Of a DNA stretch of 64,000 nucleotides, positions 34,572 through 43,967 are shown piece after piece. A program made the translations under genes and the position numbers. Source of the DNA: Jannaschia seohaensis (lineage in GTDB: Bacteria; Pseudomonadota; Alphaproteobacteria; Rhodobacterales; Rhodobacteraceae); the NCBI RefSeq assembly GCF_900116765.1, contig NZ_UETC01000005.1, positions 1 to 64,000 of the forward strand, written 5' to 3'. How positions within the stretch are numbered: the first letter of the stretch is position 1; each line of letters starts with the position of its first letter. Under the pieces are notes generated by a model. It had not been told where the DNA came from and searched no databases. It worked only from the letters and a program-made list of their open reading frames with translations.

Positions 34572-35566
34572 TCCGTCTCGCCGCCCGGGGCGTGCGCGCC
34601 GAATGGGAGCCGGGCTGCGGCCACGTGCCGGTGCTGGAGATCGGTGGCGCGAAAGTGCTCCACGCCGCGCCTTGGCGCAGGGAGCCCGCGATCCAGGCCG
34701 ACGCCTCGATCCCGCTGGTGGACCGGCGCCTGGGCGGCACCTTCGTCTGTGCCCCGTTCGGCCAGGACGATGCCGATGGCGGTCCGCCCCATGGCCTTGC
34801 GGCGAACGCGCCCTGGACGCTGACGCGCGCCTCTCCCTCCGCGCTCACGGCCCGCCGCGCCCTGGCCCGTGGCCGCATCGAAGCGCGCATCGCGCTGCGC
34901 GACGACGAGCCCGTGCTCTACCAGACCCATGTGCTGGAGCTCGACGCGCCCTGCACCTTCGCCCACCATCCGATGATCCAGGCGCGGGCGGGCGGTCGCC
35001 TCTCGGCCAGCCCGCCCGAGGCCGCCCTGACCTGGCGCGCCGAGGCGCCGGTCTATGCCCCGGACCAGCGCGCCGAAGGCTGGACCGTCGCCACGCCCAC
35101 CGGACCCCGCGACCTGCGCGACCTGCCTCTGGCCCCTCACGAGGATTTCGTCGCCCTGACCGGCCCTCGGACGGGGCTCGCCTGGACCGCGCTGCGCCGC
35201 ACGGCCGAGGCCGACACGATCCTCATCCTCCGCCGTGCTGAGCAACTCCCGCTCACCCTGCTCTGGCTGACGAACGGGGCGCGGCAGGCGCCGCCTTGGA
35301 GCGGCCGGTTCCGCAACGTGATCGGCATCGAGCACGCCGTCTGCGCGGGCGCAGATGGCACAGCCGCCGCCCTCTCCCGTTCCGGCCGCGTCGCTGCCGA
35401 GGGCCTGCCCACCGCGCTTCGCCCCGGTCGCCACACGATCCCCCACGCCATCCTGCGCCTGCCGGAACCTTTGGAGATCGAGGATGTCGCGCTGTCCGAC
35501 CGTCTCACACTCCAGACCGACCGGGGCCCGCGCACCGTCCCCTTCGACCGGAGCTATTTCGCGTGA
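34568..35566 (+). CDS. Aldose 1-epimerase-like protein (putative)
   Basis: A 332-residue soluble protein starting MIRLAARGVRAEWEPGCGHV by ATGA overlap with the aldolase. PVLEIGGAKVLHAAPWRREP and FVCAPFGQDDADGGPPHGLA resemble the galactose-mutarotase fold, where a Pro-Phe loop precedes an HG motif lining the sugar site; a later AHHPMIQARAGG may supply the second His. Similarity is weak and the identification tentative. Coupling to an aldolase supports a sugar or sugar-acid role. Confidence 0.5.
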   Translation: MIRLAARGVRAEWEPGCGHVPVLEIGGAKVLHAAPWRREPAIQADASIPLVDRRLGGTFVCAPFGQDDADGGPPHGLAANAPWTLTRASPSALTARRALARGRIEARIALRDDEPVLYQTHVLELDAPCTFAHHPMIQARAGGRLSASPPEAALTWRAEAPVYAPDQRAEGWTVATPTGPRDLRDLPLAPHEDFVALTGPRTGLAWTALRRTAEADTILILRRAEQLPLTLLWLTNGARQAPPWSGRFRNVIGIEHAVCAGADGTAAALSRSGRVAAEGLPTALRPGRHTIPHAILRLPEPLEIEDVALSDRLTLQTDRGPRTVPFDRSYFA

Positions 35567-36027
35567 TCCTCGTCGATGCCGATGCCTGCCCCGTGAAGGG
35601 CGAAATCCAGGAGATCGCCCTCCGTCGCGGCATCTCTGCGGTCTTCGTCGCTGCGACCTATCTGCGCCTGCCCGACCATCCGCTCTTCAAGATGTTCGTC
35701 GCGGGCGACGCCTTCGACGCGGCCGATGACGCCATCGCGCAAGTGGCGCGCCCCGGCACCGTCACGATCACCGCCGATATCCTGTTGGCCGAGCGCGTCA
35801 TCAAGGCGGGCGGCGCCGCGCTCGATCCGAGAGGCCGGGAATACACCCAGGCGACCATCGGCGACAGCGTCGCCACCCGCGACCTGATGGCCGAGCTGCG
35901 CCCAGGCATGATGGGCCAGCAAGGTGGCCAGTCCAGCGGCCCGCCCCCCTTCGGCCCCGCAGACCGCGCAGCGTTCAAGAACGGCCTCGACCGCATCCTG
36001 ACCCGGATCGCGCGAACGGGCGCCTGA
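35563..36027 (+). CDS. YaiI/YqxD family protein (DUF188)
   Basis: A 154-residue protein of the UPF0178 family, with a PIN/NYN-like nuclease fold: ILVDADACPVKGEIQEIA, ATYLRLPDHPLFKMFVAGDA, ADDAIAQ, DILLAERVIKAGGAALDPRG and SVATRDLMAELR. The acidic residues in VDADACP and GDAFDAADD form the predicted metal site. Biological role not established. It starts with GTG at 35563 overlapping the previous stop, the third gene of the aldolase operon. Followed by dispersed repeat copy C. Confidence 0.88.
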   Translation: MILVDADACPVKGEIQEIALRRGISAVFVAATYLRLPDHPLFKMFVAGDAFDAADDAIAQVARPGTVTITADILLAERVIKAGGAALDPRGREYTQATIGDSVATRDLMAELRPGMMGQQGGQSSGPPPFGPADRAAFKNGLDRILTRIARTGA

Positions 36028-36053
36028 TCGCGCCAAGTCTACTAAAATTGTCC

Positions 36054-36122
36054 TGGCCTTCTTCTGGCCGGAAATACTCCGGGGGGAGTCGGCCTCCGGC
36101 CGACGGGGGGCAGAGCCCCCCT
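36054..36122 (-). repeat. Dispersed intergenic repeat, copy C
   Basis: Read on the minus strand: GGGGGGCTCTGCCCCCC, GTCGGCCGGAGGCCGAC (a second hairpin), CCCCCCGGAGTATTTCCGGC and CAGAAGAAGG. The most complete copy of the family in this window. It fills the gap between two convergent genes and ends 1 bp before the trpE stop. Confidence 0.8.
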
Positions 36123-36123
36123 T

Positions 36124-37626
36124 TTAGCGATTGCCTCCGGGCACGAACCGCCCGGCTTCCTCGGCCGCCATGCGCAGCGCGCGCGACTTGTTGACCGTCT
36201 CCTGCCACTCCGCCTCGGGGTCGCTGTCATGGACGACGCCGCCGCCCGCCTGGACGTAGAGCTTGCCGTCCTTCACCACGCCGGTGCGCAGCGCGATGCA
36301 CATGTCCATGTCGCCGCCGGCCGAGAAATATCCGACGCCGCCGCCATAGATCCCGCGCTTCTCCGGCTCCAACTCGTCGATGATCTCCATGGCGCGGACC
36401 TTGGGCGCCCCCGAGACGGTGCCCGCAGGCAGGCCGGCGAGCAGGGCGGAGAGCGCGTCATGCTCCTCGGACAACTCGCCCACCACGTTCGAGACGATGT
36501 GCATCACATGGCTGTAGCGCTCTACGATAAACTTCTCGGTCGGGCGCACGGTGCCGGTCTTCGCGACGCGGCCCACATCGTTGCGGCCCAGGTCGAGCAG
36601 CATCAGATGCTCGGCCAACTCCTTTTCGTCGGCCATCAGATCGGCTTCGAGCGCGCGGTCCTCCTCGGGGGTGGCGCCGCGGGGGCGGGTGCCGGCGATG
36701 GGCCGGATCGTCACCTCGGAGCCGAAGACGCGGACCAGGATCTCGGGCGAGGCGCCGACGATCTGAAAGCCGCCCATGTCGAAATGGAACATGAAGGGCG
36801 AAGGGTTGGTCCGCCGCAGCGCCCGGTAGAGCGAGAAGGGTGGCAGCGGGAATTCGTAGGTCCAGCGCTGGGACGGGACGACCTGGAAGATGTCGCCCGC
36901 CGCGATGTAGTCGCGCGCCTTCTCCACGGCGGCCAGATAGGCGGGCTTGTCGAAATTCGAGACCGGCTCGGGCAGGTCGAACGGCTCGGCCATGCCGCGG
37001 GTTTCGGTCACGCCGCGCGAGAGCGCCGCCAGCGCGTCCTGCAACCGCTCCGCCGCCTGGGCATAGGCCGCCCGGGCCGACTGGTCCGAGGAGCCCCAGA
37101 CCGGGGCGACGAGGATCACCTCGCCCTTTACCCCGTCCAGCACCGCCACGACCGAAGGTCGCATCAGCATCGCATCCGGCACGCCCAGCGGGTCGGGATT
37201 CACGTTCGGCAGGTGCTCGACCAGGCGGATCATGTCGTAGCCGAGATAGCCGAAAAGCCCGGCCGACGCGGCGGGCAGGCCCTCGGGCAGGTCGATCCGG
37301 CTCTCGTCCAGCAGCGTGCGGATCGCGTCGAGCGGCGCGCCCATGTCCTCCCAGGCGTCGGGGTCGTAGCGGGCCGCGCGGTTCACGCGGCTAGTCTCGC
37401 CCCGGCATTCCCAGATCAGATCGGGGCGCATCCCGACGATCGAATAGCGCCCCCGCACCTCGCCCCCCGTGACCGACTCGAGTACGAAGGAGAAGGGCTG
37501 CGCCTCGGCCAGCTTCAGCATCAGCGAGACGGGCGTGTCGAGATCGGCGGGCAGGCGCGTCCAGAGAACCTGGTTCGCGCCGGTCGCGTGGGCAGCCTCG
37601 AAGACCGGGAAGGCGGGTTCGATCAT
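36124..37626 (-). CDS. trpE: Anthranilate synthase component I
   Basis: Converts chorismate to anthranilate with the TrpG glutaminase (not in this window), first step of tryptophan synthesis. The 500-residue product has the chorismate-binding domain: PSPFMFHFDMGGFQIVGASP, RPIAGTRPRGATPEEDRALE, LDLGRNDVGRVAKTGTV, PAGTVSGAPKVRAMEIIDEL and GGGVGYFSAGGDMDMCIALR. The N-terminal region (VSLMLKLAEAQPFSFVLESV) contains the LLES-like feedback motif. It lies 7 bp downstream of ppiD and is probably cotranscribed; no trp leader is seen. Confidence 0.95.
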   Translation of the reverse strand: MIEPAFPVFEAAHATGANQVLWTRLPADLDTPVSLMLKLAEAQPFSFVLESVTGGEVRGRYSIVGMRPDLIWECRGETSRVNRAARYDPDAWEDMGAPLDAIRTLLDESRIDLPEGLPAASAGLFGYLGYDMIRLVEHLPNVNPDPLGVPDAMLMRPSVVAVLDGVKGEVILVAPVWGSSDQSARAAYAQAAERLQDALAALSRGVTETRGMAEPFDLPEPVSNFDKPAYLAAVEKARDYIAAGDIFQVVPSQRWTYEFPLPPFSLYRALRRTNPSPFMFHFDMGGFQIVGASPEILVRVFGSEVTIRPIAGTRPRGATPEEDRALEADLMADEKELAEHLMLLDLGRNDVGRVAKTGTVRPTEKFIVERYSHVMHIVSNVVGELSEEHDALSALLAGLPAGTVSGAPKVRAMEIIDELEPEKRGIYGGGVGYFSAGGDMDMCIALRTGVVKDGKLYVQAGGGVVHDSDPEAEWQETVNKSRALRMAAEEAGRFVPGGNR

Positions 37627-37633
37627 GGCGCGC

Positions 37634-39505
37634 TCAGCCTCCGCCCAAAAGCTGGGTCTGCACGGCCTGCACCGCCTGCTGGTCGACGGTGAAGCCGATA
37701 TCGGCCCGCACCGCCTCGGCGAAGGAGGCGAAGAGATCGCTCGCGACCTGGGAGCGGATCTGCTGCTCGACCGCGGCGATCAGATCGGCGGTCTGCGGAT
37801 CCTCCGGGTCGGGCGCGGCGACCGCGTCGATGCGCAGCACGAAGGCCGTCTCCCGGTTGCCGCGGCGGGCCAGAACGGCGCCTTCCTCGGCTTCGAACAG
37901 CTCGGCCACGAGCGCCCGGGGCAGGCCCTCGATCACCCCATCGCGGGAGATATTCTCCAGCGTCTCCGGCGTCAGGCCGACCTCCTCGAAGCTCTCGCCC
38001 GCCTCGAGTCGCGTGGCGACGGCCTCGGCCGCCTCGGCCAGGCGGCGGGCGTCGTCATCGTCGCGCCAGGCTTGCTCGACCGCGGCGCGCACGTCCTCCA
38101 GGGCGGGGCGCTGCGGCGGCTCGATCGCCTCCAGGCGCAGCGCGAAGAGCCCGCCATCGGCGAGATCGCCCAACTCCGGGAAATCGCCCTCGGCGACGGC
38201 CAGCGCGGCGCTGCGGAAGGCCTCGTAATCGACGATCCCGCCGGACGCGCCCGGGCGCAGCGCGACAGTGCCCAACTCCATCGACGTCTCTTGCGCCAAT
38301 TCCTCCAGCGTCGCGCCCCCGGCGAGCAGGTCGTCGATGCTCTCGCGGCTCATGTCGATCTCGCGGCGCGCGGCGTCGCGGGCGAGGGCGTCGCGGATCT
38401 CGTCGCGGACCTCCTCCAGCGGCACCTCGGTCGCGTCCAGGATCGCGTTGACGCGGAACAGGGCCGGGCCCAGCCCGGTCTCGAGCGGTCCGGCGATCCC
38501 AGGCTCTTCCAGGGCAAAGAGCGCCTCGGCCACGGCCGGGTCCAGATCGTCGCGGGAGACGTCGCCGATATCGACATCGTCCAGCGTCAGCCCCCGATCC
38601 TCCACCAGCGTGTCGAAATCGGTCTCCCCGGCTTCCAGCGCGGCCAACGCCGCCTCAGCTGCTGCCTGGTCGCGGAAGATCAGCCGTTCCGCGAGCACGC
38701 GCTCGGGCTGGCGGAACTCGGAGCCCAGCTCCTCGTAGCGCTGCGCGATCCGGTCCTCGGGGATATCGACCTCGTCCAGGATCATCGAGGGCGTCACCCA
38801 GGCATAGGTGATCTGGCGCGTCTCGGGGATCTCGAAGGCGGCGCCGTTCTCTTCGTAGAATGCGGCCAGTTCCTCCTCGGTCGGCGCGCGGGAGATGCCG
38901 TCGAGCGCGCCGCGGCCCAGTTCGGCGAAGGTGACGGTGCGGGTCTCGGCCAGCCAATCCACGATGGTCTGGCTATGGGCGTCGCGCACGCCGATGCCGC
39001 CCACGACCGCCGCCTGAAGCAACTCGGCCCCCGCCTCCGCGCGAATCCGCTCTTCGAAGCGGCGCTCGTTCATGCCGATGGAGCGCAGGGCGAAGCTATA
39101 GCCCTCGCGGTCGAATTCACCGGAAATGCCGCCGAAGGCCGGGTTCGAGCGGATGCGCTCTGCCACCTCGGCGTCGCCCACCGACAGCCCCATGCGCCGT
39201 GCCTCTTCCTCCAGCGCCGCCAGCGCCAGGAGCCGCTCCATCACCTGCTGATCGAGGCCGAATTGCTGCATCTGCTGCATCGTCAGGCGCTGACCCGTCT
39301 GCTGTTGCAGCCGGTTCTGCTCCTGCCGGATGGCGTTGGCGTAGTCCTGCACGGTGATCTCGCGCTCGCCCACGGTGGCGACCGAGGTCAGATTACCGCC
39401 GAACTGCCCCACCCCGAAGCCGCCCAGCGCCAGAATCAGAAGGCCAAGGATCGCCCATACGACGAGATTGCCCTTCTTCTTCGGCCGTCTTTCTTCGTCC
39501 GCCAT
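37634..39505 (-). CDS. PpiD-like peptidyl-prolyl isomerase (SurA N-terminal and parvulin domains)
   Basis: A 623-residue membrane-anchored periplasmic chaperone. One N-terminal helix (NLVVWAILGLLILALGGFGV, residues 13-32) anchors it; a SurA-type N-terminal domain follows (VQDYANAIRQEQNRLQQQTG, QVMERLLALAALEEEARRMG), then a degenerate parvulin region near residues 240-360 and a Glu/Ala-rich C-terminal part. It probably aids folding of exported proteins at the translocon. Directly upstream of trpE on the same strand, a pairing also found in other Rhodobacterales. Confidence 0.88.
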   Translation of the reverse strand: MADEERRPKKKGNLVVWAILGLLILALGGFGVGQFGGNLTSVATVGEREITVQDYANAIRQEQNRLQQQTGQRLTMQQMQQFGLDQQVMERLLALAALEEEARRMGLSVGDAEVAERIRSNPAFGGISGEFDREGYSFALRSIGMNERRFEERIRAEAGAELLQAAVVGGIGVRDAHSQTIVDWLAETRTVTFAELGRGALDGISRAPTEEELAAFYEENGAAFEIPETRQITYAWVTPSMILDEVDIPEDRIAQRYEELGSEFRQPERVLAERLIFRDQAAAEAALAALEAGETDFDTLVEDRGLTLDDVDIGDVSRDDLDPAVAEALFALEEPGIAGPLETGLGPALFRVNAILDATEVPLEEVRDEIRDALARDAARREIDMSRESIDDLLAGGATLEELAQETSMELGTVALRPGASGGIVDYEAFRSAALAVAEGDFPELGDLADGGLFALRLEAIEPPQRPALEDVRAAVEQAWRDDDDARRLAEAAEAVATRLEAGESFEEVGLTPETLENISRDGVIEGLPRALVAELFEAEEGAVLARRGNRETAFVLRIDAVAAPDPEDPQTADLIAAVEQQIRSQVASDLFASFAEAVRADIGFTVDQQAVQAVQTQLLGGG

Positions 39506-39563
39506 CGCGTCCTCCTGCCTGCGTCCGCGTTCCTAAGACGGGCCGCGGGCGGCGGCAAGCGGA

Positions 39564-40772
39564 TCAGAGGCCGCGGGCGGTCACGTCCCTCAGGCGATCG
39601 AACAGCGTCGCTATTCCCTGCAGATCGGCATTGGCATAGGCGATGCGCAGCGTGGCCTCCGCCCGGCCGGAGCCGCCCTGTTCCCGCGTCGGCCCGAACA
39701 TCGTTCCGGGCAGCAGCAGGAGCGAGGCGCGGTCCACCAGCGCCTTGGCGACAACATCGGACGGCGCGTCGAACGGGTGCGCGACATAGGCGAAATAGGC
39801 GCCGCAGCCCAGCGCCCGCCAATCCGGGAGCGCGGCGAAGCCCGCATCCATCGCCGCCCGCCGCGCCAGGATTTCCCGCCGTTCCCCAGCGAGCCAGTCG
39901 CCCAGGTTCTCCATCCCCCAGAGCGCCGCGCGCTGGCCCAGCCCGTTGGGGCAGATCGCCACGGTGTCGAGCCATTTCTCCACCTGGGCGAGCCGCTCGG
40001 GCGAGGAACAGATGGCGCCGACGCGGTGGCCCGTCAGGCGATACGCCTTGGAGAAGGAGTAGAGCTGGATCAGCACCTCGTCCCAGTCCGGATCGGCGAA
40101 CAGGTCGTGGGGCGCGCCCTCCCGCGCGTCGAAATCGCGATAGGTCTCGTCGACGATGAGCGCCAGGCCGCGCGACCGGGCGAGATCGCGGAACGCGGCG
40201 ACGAGGTCGGCGGGGTATTCCACGCCGCCCGGATTGTTGGGCGTGACCAGCACGATGGCGCGGGTGCGGTCGTCGATGAGCGCGGCGCAGGCCTCGGGGT
40301 CGGGCAACAGGTCGTCGCCGGTTTCCAGATAGCGCGCCTCGATCCCTTCCATGTCGAGCCACATCTTGTGGTTGAAATAGAAGGGCAGAGGCAGGATGAC
40401 ATTGTCGCCCTTGCCCGCGAGCGTCGCCAGAGCGGCGGTGAAGGCTTGGTTACAGCCCGAGGTGATCGCGACCTGATCGGCGCGGACCGTGCCGCCATAG
40501 GCCGCGGACCAGTCGGCGGCGACCTTGGCCCGCAACTCCGGCAGGCCCAGCACGGGGCCGTAGAGATGCGTGGCCGGGTCGCTCAGCACGATTTCGGCCA
40601 TCGCCTGACGCAGAGGCTCGGGCGGAGGATCGGCGGGCGCGGCCTGGCTGAGATTCAGCAGCGGGCGGTCCGCCGGGAAACTGGCATTTGCGATCCAGCG
40701 CCGCGCCTCCATCACCGGGGGCGGGAAGGTCGCTGCGAGGGCGGGGTTCAGGGGGCCGTGCATCTCAGGCAT
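39564..40772 (-). CDS. Aminotransferase class I/II (fold type I PLP)
   Basis: A 402-residue aspartate-aminotransferase-family enzyme. Visible features: NLSQAAPADPPPEPLRQAMA (N-terminal arm), ITSGCNQAFTAALATLAGKG, VTPNNPGGVEYPADLVAAFR, IVDETYRDFD and the PLP lysine in LYSFSKAYRLTGHRVGAICS; a conserved arginine near the C-terminus in ATLRIAYAN. Amino-donor specificity cannot be read from sequence. ATG at 40772 chosen; a TTG six bases earlier is possible. It lies 11 bp after ssb on the same strand. Confidence 0.9.
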   Translation of the reverse strand: MPEMHGPLNPALAATFPPPVMEARRWIANASFPADRPLLNLSQAAPADPPPEPLRQAMAEIVLSDPATHLYGPVLGLPELRAKVAADWSAAYGGTVRADQVAITSGCNQAFTAALATLAGKGDNVILPLPFYFNHKMWLDMEGIEARYLETGDDLLPDPEACAALIDDRTRAIVLVTPNNPGGVEYPADLVAAFRDLARSRGLALIVDETYRDFDAREGAPHDLFADPDWDEVLIQLYSFSKAYRLTGHRVGAICSSPERLAQVEKWLDTVAICPNGLGQRAALWGMENLGDWLAGERREILARRAAMDAGFAALPDWRALGCGAYFAYVAHPFDAPSDVVAKALVDRASLLLLPGTMFGPTREQGGSGRAEATLRIAYANADLQGIATLFDRLRDVTARGL

Positions 40773-40783
40773 CGCCAACGGGC

Positions 40784-41281
40784 TCAGAACGGGATCTCGT
40801 CGTCCATGTCCGAGCCGCCGCCAAAGCCGCCGCCCTGGCTGCCGCCGCCATAGCCGCCCCCGGAGGAGCCGCCGCGGTCGTCATAGCCACCCCCGCCATA
40901 GGAGCCGCCGCCACCGCCGCCGCCTTCGCCACGCGAATCGAGCATCGTCAGTTCCGAGCGGTAGGGGCGCAGCACGACCTCGGTGGAATAGCGGTCTTGC
41001 CCGGACTGGTCCTGCCATTTGCGAGTCTCCAGCTGGCCCTCGATATAGACCTTGGAGCCCTTGCGCAGATACTGCTCCGCCACGCGGATGAGGGGTTCGC
41101 TGAAGATGGCGACCGAGTGCCACTCGGTCTTCTCGCGCCGCTCGCCCGAGTTCTTGTCGCGCCAAGTCTCGGAGGTGGCGATGCGCAGATTGCAGACCTT
41201 TCCGCCGTTCGAAAAGCTCCGAACCTCCGGGTCGCGGCCCAGATTCCCGATCAGGATCACCTTGTTCACACTTCCGGCCAT
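40784..41281 (-). CDS. ssb: Single-stranded DNA-binding protein
   Basis: Binds ssDNA as a tetramer in replication, repair and recombination. The 165-residue product has an OB fold in the first 110 residues ([60 protein letters not shown]), a Gly-rich linker ([15 protein letters not shown]...) and the acidic tail DMDDEIPF that recruits partner proteins. Divergent from the lytic transglycosylase gene. Confidence 0.97.
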   Translation of the reverse strand: MAGSVNKVILIGNLGRDPEVRSFSNGGKVCNLRIATSETWRDKNSGERREKTEWHSVAIFSEPLIRVAEQYLRKGSKVYIEGQLETRKWQDQSGQDRYSTEVVLRPYRSELTMLDSRGEGGGGGGGSYGGGGYDDRGGSSGGGYGGGSQGGGFGGGSDMDDEIPF

Positions 41282-41483
41282 GGCTCGCTCCCCGCTCCGT
41301 CGCCCGGTCCGTCTGACCCGGCGATGGTTAATATCCGGTTAGCCCCTACAGGGTCGCTGGGGGAGACGAAAGGGGAGGCGGGCTTGGAAAGTGGGCGCGT
41401 CTTGGCTAGGGTCGCCCAAGTTTTCAGACGGGCCGCGTCAGACGGCCCGCGACCATGATTTCGACAGGAACGGGGGGTGCGAC

Positions 41484-42083
41484 ATGCGGCATCTGGTAGG
41501 GGCGCTGGCCCTGGCGCTCGGCGGGGTCTGGATGGCGCCGCCCGCCGAGGCGCAATCGGCCGGGCGGGATCGAATCGCTCTGTTCTCGCAGCAAACCGCG
41601 CTGATGGACCGGCGCTTGAGCAAACAATACGCCCATTCCAGCCGCCTCGTTCCCGAAACGCCCGGCTTGCGGTCGCTGTCCACCCGCGAACGCATCCCGC
41701 GCTATGACGGCTCGATGCGGTCCCGCTACCTGCCCGAGGCGCGGGCGGCGGCGCGGCGCCATGGCGTGCCCGAGGACCTGTTCCTAAGGCTGATTCGTCA
41801 GGAATCGGGGTGGAATCCCAATGCCCGCTCCCACAAAGGCGCGTTGGGTCTGGCGCAGCTGATGCCCGGCACCGCCCGCCTGCTCGGCGTGAATCCGCGC
41901 GACCCCCGGCAGAACCTGGAGGGCGGCGCCCGCTACTTAGCCCAGCAATACCGCAAGTTCGGCTCCTGGCGGCTGGCGCTCGCCGCCTACAACGCCGGCC
42001 CCGGCGCGGTGGAGCGCCATGGCGGCGTCCCGCCCTTCCGCGAGACGCGCAACTACGTGCGGGTGATCCTGGACCAGGGCTGA
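41484..42083 (+). CDS. Soluble lytic transglycosylase-like protein (SLT domain)
   Basis: A 199-residue exported murein lyase. Signal peptide [20 protein letters not shown]...AEA; the SLT domain (about residues 90-195) has the catalytic Glu in [20 protein letters not shown], then [40 protein letters not shown] and [20 protein letters not shown]. The compact size and single domain suit a cell-wall remodelling enzyme. ATG at 41484 follows GGGGGGT; a longer frame upstream has no support. Confidence 0.92.
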   Translation: MRHLVGALALALGGVWMAPPAEAQSAGRDRIALFSQQTALMDRRLSKQYAHSSRLVPETPGLRSLSTRERIPRYDGSMRSRYLPEARAAARRHGVPEDLFLRLIRQESGWNPNARSHKGALGLAQLMPGTARLLGVNPRDPRQNLEGGARYLAQQYRKFGSWRLALAAYNAGPGAVERHGGVPPFRETRNYVRVILDQG

Positions 42084-42117
42084 CCAGCCGTCCGGCCGAG
42101 CCTCGACGGCCCGTCCC

Positions 42118-42166
42118 TCCTTACTTCTGGCCAGAAATACTCCGGGGTCTGGGGCAGAGTCCCAGT
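42118..42166 (-). repeat. Dispersed intergenic repeat, copy D (shortened)
   Basis: Minus strand: GGGACTCTGCCCCAGACCCC, GGAGTATTTCTGGCCAGAAG, TAAGGA. The hairpin part is shortened and mutated compared with copies A-C. Lies between the convergent transglycosylase and response regulator genes. Confidence 0.65.
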
Positions 42167-42220
42167 CCGTCGTTCCCGATCGGCGCGCCTGTCGGGGCCG
42201 CGCGCGCGCCCCGGATCGGG

Positions 42221-42868
42221 TCAGCCGCCGAGGCCCGTCCCTTGCAGCACGCCATGCTCCATCGCGTAGCGGGTCAGGCCAGCGGTCGACGAGATCCCCA
42301 GCTTGCGCTTGATGTTCTTGCGGTGGGTCTCGACCGTCCGCACCGAGATGTCGAGCTCGTGGGCGACTTCCTTGTTGGACCGCCCGCGCGCCAGGAGAAG
42401 CAGGATCGTCTGCTCCCGCGAGGTCAGCGGCTCGGTTCCGTCCGGGCCGGGTTCCAGCGCCTCTTCCGCGCCTGGGCAAAGATAGCGCTCGCCTCGCGCG
42501 ACCGTCTCGATGGCGCGGCGGATCTCGTCGCCCGGCTGGTCCTTGAGGCAATAGCCGACCGCGCCGTGCCGCATGGCGGTGGCGACATATTCCGGCGTGT
42601 CGTGCATCGACAGGATCAGGACGGCGATGGCGGGATAGCGCTCCTGCAGGATCTCGGTCGCGGCGAGGCCGTTCATGCGCGGCATGTTGAGGTCGAGCAG
42701 GACGACGTTGGGCGCTTGCTTGGCGCAGGCCTCGACGGCGGATTGGCCGTCGCGGCAGGTGCCCACGACCTCCAGGTCGTCATAGGTCTCCAGCAGGGCG
42801 CGCAGCCCGTCGGCCACCATGGCGTGATCGTCCACCACGAGGACGCGGATGGGGGCTTTGGAGGACAT
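42221..42868 (-). CDS. NarL/FixJ-type response regulator
   Basis: A 215-residue two-component regulator. Receiver domain 1-125: IRVLVVDDHAMVADGLRALL with acidic D13-D14, phosphoacceptor D59 in VVLLDLNMPRMNG, and conserved Lys in GYCLKDQPGDEI. C-terminal LuxR-type DNA-binding domain: LTSREQTILLLLARGRSNKE, VAHELDISVRTVETHRKNIK. ATG at 42868 (MSSKAPIRV) chosen. Its probable partner is the NarX-type kinase 1.1 kb away at 43968-45365, on the same strand with only a broken gene between; both lie beside a TRAP transporter operon they may control. Confidence 0.9.
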   Translation of the reverse strand: MSSKAPIRVLVVDDHAMVADGLRALLETYDDLEVVGTCRDGQSAVEACAKQAPNVVLLDLNMPRMNGLAATEILQERYPAIAVLILSMHDTPEYVATAMRHGAVGYCLKDQPGDEIRRAIETVARGERYLCPGAEEALEPGPDGTEPLTSREQTILLLLARGRSNKEVAHELDISVRTVETHRKNIKRKLGISSTAGLTRYAMEHGVLQGTGLGG

Positions 42869-43033
42869 GCCGGGGCGATACGCCACGCGGTCCGGCGCGG
42901 CAAGGCGGAGAAGCGGAGACGCCGTGACCGGCATCGGGGAGGGGAGAGCCAAACCTCTTGCTTGTCGCTTCGGCAGCATGATTTACCATAAGGGAAGCAT
43001 AACCCGGGTCGAGACGCGGCGATGGGGAAGCAC

Positions 43034-43727
43034 ATGAAACACAGAAATTTCGTTCTCGCAGCGATCGCATCGGTCTTGGTCGCAGCTGGGCCGGCGGCGG
43101 CCGCGACGCTCTGGAACCAGGCTCCCAGCGGAAGCAGCGGGATCGTGAACCATGGTGCGCCGGGCGGTACGGTGGACTATGCGTACATCCTCAGCGGTGT
43201 CGCCTTTTCGAGCGATGTGGTGATCGACAGCATCCAGACCCTCAACTTCAATACCGGTGGATTCCCCTTTCCGTCTTCGGTCGACGCGGTTGTGAACATC
43301 TTCGACCAGTGACCCCCTGACATCGACGAGCGATCCGTCCGCGGGAGGCGATCTTGGGCGCGTCACCACGGCGTCGCTTGTTCAGTCCGGGCGCGAGGTG
43401 ACCGCTCCCGTGAACGGGCTCGGCATCGCGCTGTCCGCGGGGACATACTGGATCGGCCTGACCCCGGTCTTCGATTGGCAGAATCAGATCGCGCGCCTCG
43501 ACACGTTCACATCCGCGGCGCAGGGGCCCTCGGACGCCCTTTTGTTCGGGCCGACTTTCGGTGGGCCCGGAGGCTTGGTGATTTCCGGCATTATCGCTGC
43601 CTCCGATGCGAATATCCGGATCGACGGCAGCTTCGCCGACGGGGTCGTGCCGTTGCCGGCCGGGGTGTTCCTACTGCTTGGCGGGCTGGGCGCCCTAGGG
43701 ATGACCGCGCGCCGCCGGGCCGCCTGA
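43034..43727 (+). pseudogene. VPLPA-CTERM exported protein, frameshifted
   Basis: The first part (MKHRNFVLAAIASVLVAAGP, then AAAATLWNQAPSGSSG) has a signal peptide and runs to VDAVVNIFDQ before a TGA at 43310. Removing one base there (T at 43310) continues the protein as DPLTSTSDPSAGGDLGRVTT, then LSAGTYWIGLTPVFDWQNQI and the C-terminal sorting signal VVPLPAGVFLLLGGLGALG with MTARRRAA. Both halves make sense only as one 230-residue surface or exported protein recognised by an exosortase-type system. A single-base insertion, real or a sequencing error, breaks it. Confidence 0.82.
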
Positions 43728-43967
43728 TCCGAAGGCGCCGCCACGGGCGCACGTGGCCGCGCGTCATGGGGCGGCGCGCGTCGGTCGCCCTCGAGTCCTG
43801 TCCCGCGTGGCGGGGAGCCCGGACGTTTCGGCACAGGGATGCCTACGGTCGGTTGGGTGACGCTTTTCGGCCCGGCGGGGCGGGGCGTCTGCGAACTCGC
43901 CCAAAGGTTTCGCCTTTATATCAGATGGATGCGCGGTGTCCTTCATCCATCGGCGGCGGGGGCGGAG

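Noticed and set aside
36229-40159. Long plus-strand frames opposite trpE, ppiD and the aminotransferase
   Set aside because: Same shadow effect; the minus-strand proteins match known families along their length.
40850-40935. Gly codon-rich repeat as a CRISPR or satellite
   Set aside because: It is the Gly-rich linker of Ssb; repeats are irregular and in frame.
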